From positions 316 to 8,067 of the forward strand of contig MNYA01000319.1 of NCBI GenBank assembly GCA_001872985.1: DNA of 7,752 nt, written 5' to 3'. The stretch comes from a bacterium CG2_30_54_10 (lineage in GTDB: Bacteria; Muiribacteriota; Ozemobacteria; Ozemobacterales; Ozemobacteraceae). Below, piece after piece: positions 6,432 through 7,752 of the stretch. Within the stretch, counting starts at the first letter, position 1. Each line of letters opens with the position of its first letter. The notes under the pieces were generated by a model. It was not told the DNA's origin. It saw only the letters and a program-made list of their open reading frames with translations, and ran no database searches. Both the position numbers and the translations under genes were made by a program.

Positions 6432-7556
6432 ATGGCCAAACGTGATTATTACGAAGTGCTGGGCGTAGCCAAGAATGCGAATGAGAGCGAGTTAAAGACC
6501 GCCTACCGCACCCTTGCCCGGAAGTATCACCCCGATGTCAATCCCAACAATCCGGAGGCCGTCGAAATGTTCAAGGAAGCCAGCGAAGCCTACCAGGTTT
6601 TGATGGATCCTCAGAAACGGCAGGCTTATGACCAGTTCGGTCACGCCGGTTCCGACGGCCAGGGTTTCGATTTCCAGTATCAGGATTTTCGTAATATGGG
6701 CGGGTTGGGGAGCGTCGTCGGAGATATTCTCTCGGATTTTTTCGGAGGCGGCAGTCACAAGGGTGGCCCCCGGAGAGGTTCTGACCTTCGCTACGATCTC
6801 GACCTCACGTTCGAGGAGGCTGTTTTCGGTTGCGAGAAGAGTCTCGCAATCCCAAAGTCGGTTTCCTGCACCGGTTGTAAGGGCACCGGCGCCGCCTTTG
6901 GTACCGGTCGGAAGGTCTGCCCGGTTTGTCGCGGGAGAGGCACCATCTCCCTGGCGCAGGGGTTTTTCTCCATTCAACGAACTTGCCACCAATGCCAAGG
7001 CGAGGGGGAGATAATCGAGAGTCCCTGCACGGTTTGCAAGGGGACGGGCCGCCAGAAGGAGACCCACAAGCTCGATGTAAAGATTCCCGCGGGAGTTGAG
7101 ACCGGAAGCAGGCTAAGAGTTGTCGGCGAGGGCGAGGTCGGCGAGTTGGGCGGCCCGGCCGGGAATTTGTACGTGGTACTCAAGGTCGGCAAACACGAAT
7201 TCTTCGAGCGTGTGGGCGATGATATTATTTGCGAGAAAAATGTTACTTTCCCGCTGGCAGCGTTAGGGGGAGAGGTTGATGTTCCGACGTTGAAAGGTTC
7301 GCTCAAGATTAAGATTCCCTCCGGAACACAGACTGGCAAGGTTTTTCGGCTCAGGGGTTGCGGCGTGAAAAGCTTGCAAGGTGGGGAGGGCGATCAACTG
7401 GTCAAGATCTTTGTCCGGACTCCCTCAGCATTGACCGAAAAGCAGCGTGAACTGCTCCTTCTCCTGGCAAAGGAAGAGCCCGAACCCGTGCCCGCCCCCG
7501 TCGAAAACGGCAACAAATCAGTCTGGGACAAAGTAAGAGAAGTCCTCGGCGGTTGA
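6432..7556 (+). CDS. dnaJ: Co-chaperone DnaJ (Hsp40, class A)
   Basis: This 374-residue DnaJ has the full class A layout. It captures unfolded clients and stimulates DnaK ATP hydrolysis through its J domain. The J domain (1-70) begins [10 protein letters not shown] and has the essential HPD at 33-35. A Gly/Phe-rich linker spans about 70-116, including FFGGG. The cysteine-rich region holds all four CxxCxGxG zinc motifs, with Cys pairs 146/149, 163/166, 185/188 and 199/202 binding two zinc ions. The C-terminal beta domains carry [14 protein letters not shown] (217-230) and a later [17 protein letters not shown]. The protein ends DKVREVLGG. The length is typical. The adjacent ATG at 6429 would add one Met; 6432 has better Shine-Dalgarno spacing. 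It ends the operon, about 210 bp after dnaK, so it may have partly separate expression. Confidence 0.97.
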   Translation: MAKRDYYEVLGVAKNANESELKTAYRTLARKYHPDVNPNNPEAVEMFKEASEAYQVLMDPQKRQAYDQFGHAGSDGQGFDFQYQDFRNMGGLGSVVGDILSDFFGGGSHKGGPRRGSDLRYDLDLTFEEAVFGCEKSLAIPKSVSCTGCKGTGAAFGTGRKVCPVCRGRGTISLAQGFFSIQRTCHQCQGEGEIIESPCTVCKGTGRQKETHKLDVKIPAGVETGSRLRVVGEGEVGELGGPAGNLYVVLKVGKHEFFERVGDDIICEKNVTFPLAALGGEVDVPTLKGSLKIKIPSGTQTGKVFRLRGCGVKSLQGGEGDQLVKIFVRTPSALTEKQRELLLLLAKEEPEPVPAPVENGNKSVWDKVREVLGG

Positions 7557-7634
7557 GCCTTCGTTTGTAACTTCCGAATTACCTGCCAAACTTTGAGACT
7601 GTAGCAATTTGACCGATAAACTGCCTTTCAATCT

Positions 7635-7707
7635 GTCATTGCGAGGAGCGCAGCGACGAAGCAATCCCTTCCCGTTCACGAGATTGCTTCGATGCGCTCG
7701 CAATGAC
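7635..7707. repeat. REP-like long palindrome downstream of dnaJ
   Basis: An outer 11-bp stem pairs GTCATTGCGAG (7635-7645) with its exact complement at 7697-7707. An inner 10-bp stem pairs 7657-7666 with 7682-7691 around a 15-nt loop. The middle contains partly pairing GCGCA/TGCGC. From memory, GTCATTGCGAG...GAAGCAATC palindromes are a dispersed intergenic repeat found in many unrelated bacterial genomes, of the REP/MITE kind. It may also act as the 3' end hairpin of the operon, although no U-tract follows. The flanks (7557-7634, 7708-7752) hold nothing I can identify. Confidence 0.8.
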
Positions 7708-7752
7708 GGTTTCACCAGGTTTTTCGTAACTTCTCAAAGAAGGGGGGCACGC

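Noticed and set aside
7518..7715. A 65-codon minus-strand frame across the palindrome
   Set aside because: It is the typical spurious translation of this class of intergenic palindromic repeat and overlaps the dnaJ 3' end. No ribosome site or domain supports it.

Overview
The window is a consolidated heat-shock chaperone locus, with every gene on the + strand. From left to right it holds the last codons of an upstream groEL (GGM-repeat tail), groES, a second complete groEL, hrcA, grpE, dnaK and dnaJ. It ends in a REP-like palindrome. Gene gaps are short except for about 105 bp between groES and groEL and about 210 bp between dnaK and dnaJ. hrcA and grpE overlap by 8 bp. All complete genes carry the expected family motifs and look intact.

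The source is a bacterium (HrcA repressor, groES/groEL, GrpE/DnaK/DnaJ) of moderately high GC content. The phylum cannot be fixed from the sequence. The hrcA-grpE-dnaK-dnaJ order is the classic class I heat-shock operon known from Firmicutes and many other phyla. DnaK lacks the roughly 24-residue ATPase-domain insert typical of proteobacterial DnaK and carries a [19 protein letters not shown] signature that, from memory, resembles Thermoplasma-type archaeal DnaK and relatives. Tandem groEL paralogues and a trailing REP-like palindrome would fit a deltaproteobacteria-like, Chloroflexi-like or candidate-phylum genome, but this is inference.

Functionally, groES/groEL supply the folding chamber. 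DnaK, DnaJ and GrpE supply the Hsp70 cycle: DnaJ delivers clients and triggers ATP hydrolysis, and GrpE exchanges nucleotide. HrcA is the expected heat-labile repressor, and GroEL normally helps keep it active. I could not find a convincing canonical CIRCE operator in the window. The controlling promoter and operator probably lie upstream of the cut-off first groEL.

I see no evidence of an unknown multi-gene system. The unusual points are: (1) two adjacent groEL genes with different C-termini, the complete one lacking the GGM tail and altered at the normally invariant GPKGRNVV segment; (2) a GrpE with an Asn/Gly/Asp-rich N-terminal extension of about 150 residues built from a 72-bp duplication and a 12-bp tandem array; (3) a GC-rich hairpin without a U-tract about 12-13 nt after each groEL stop; (4) short tandem repeats between groES and groEL; (5) the archaeal-like DnaK signature; and (6) a weak CIRCE-like inverted repeat before dnaJ.
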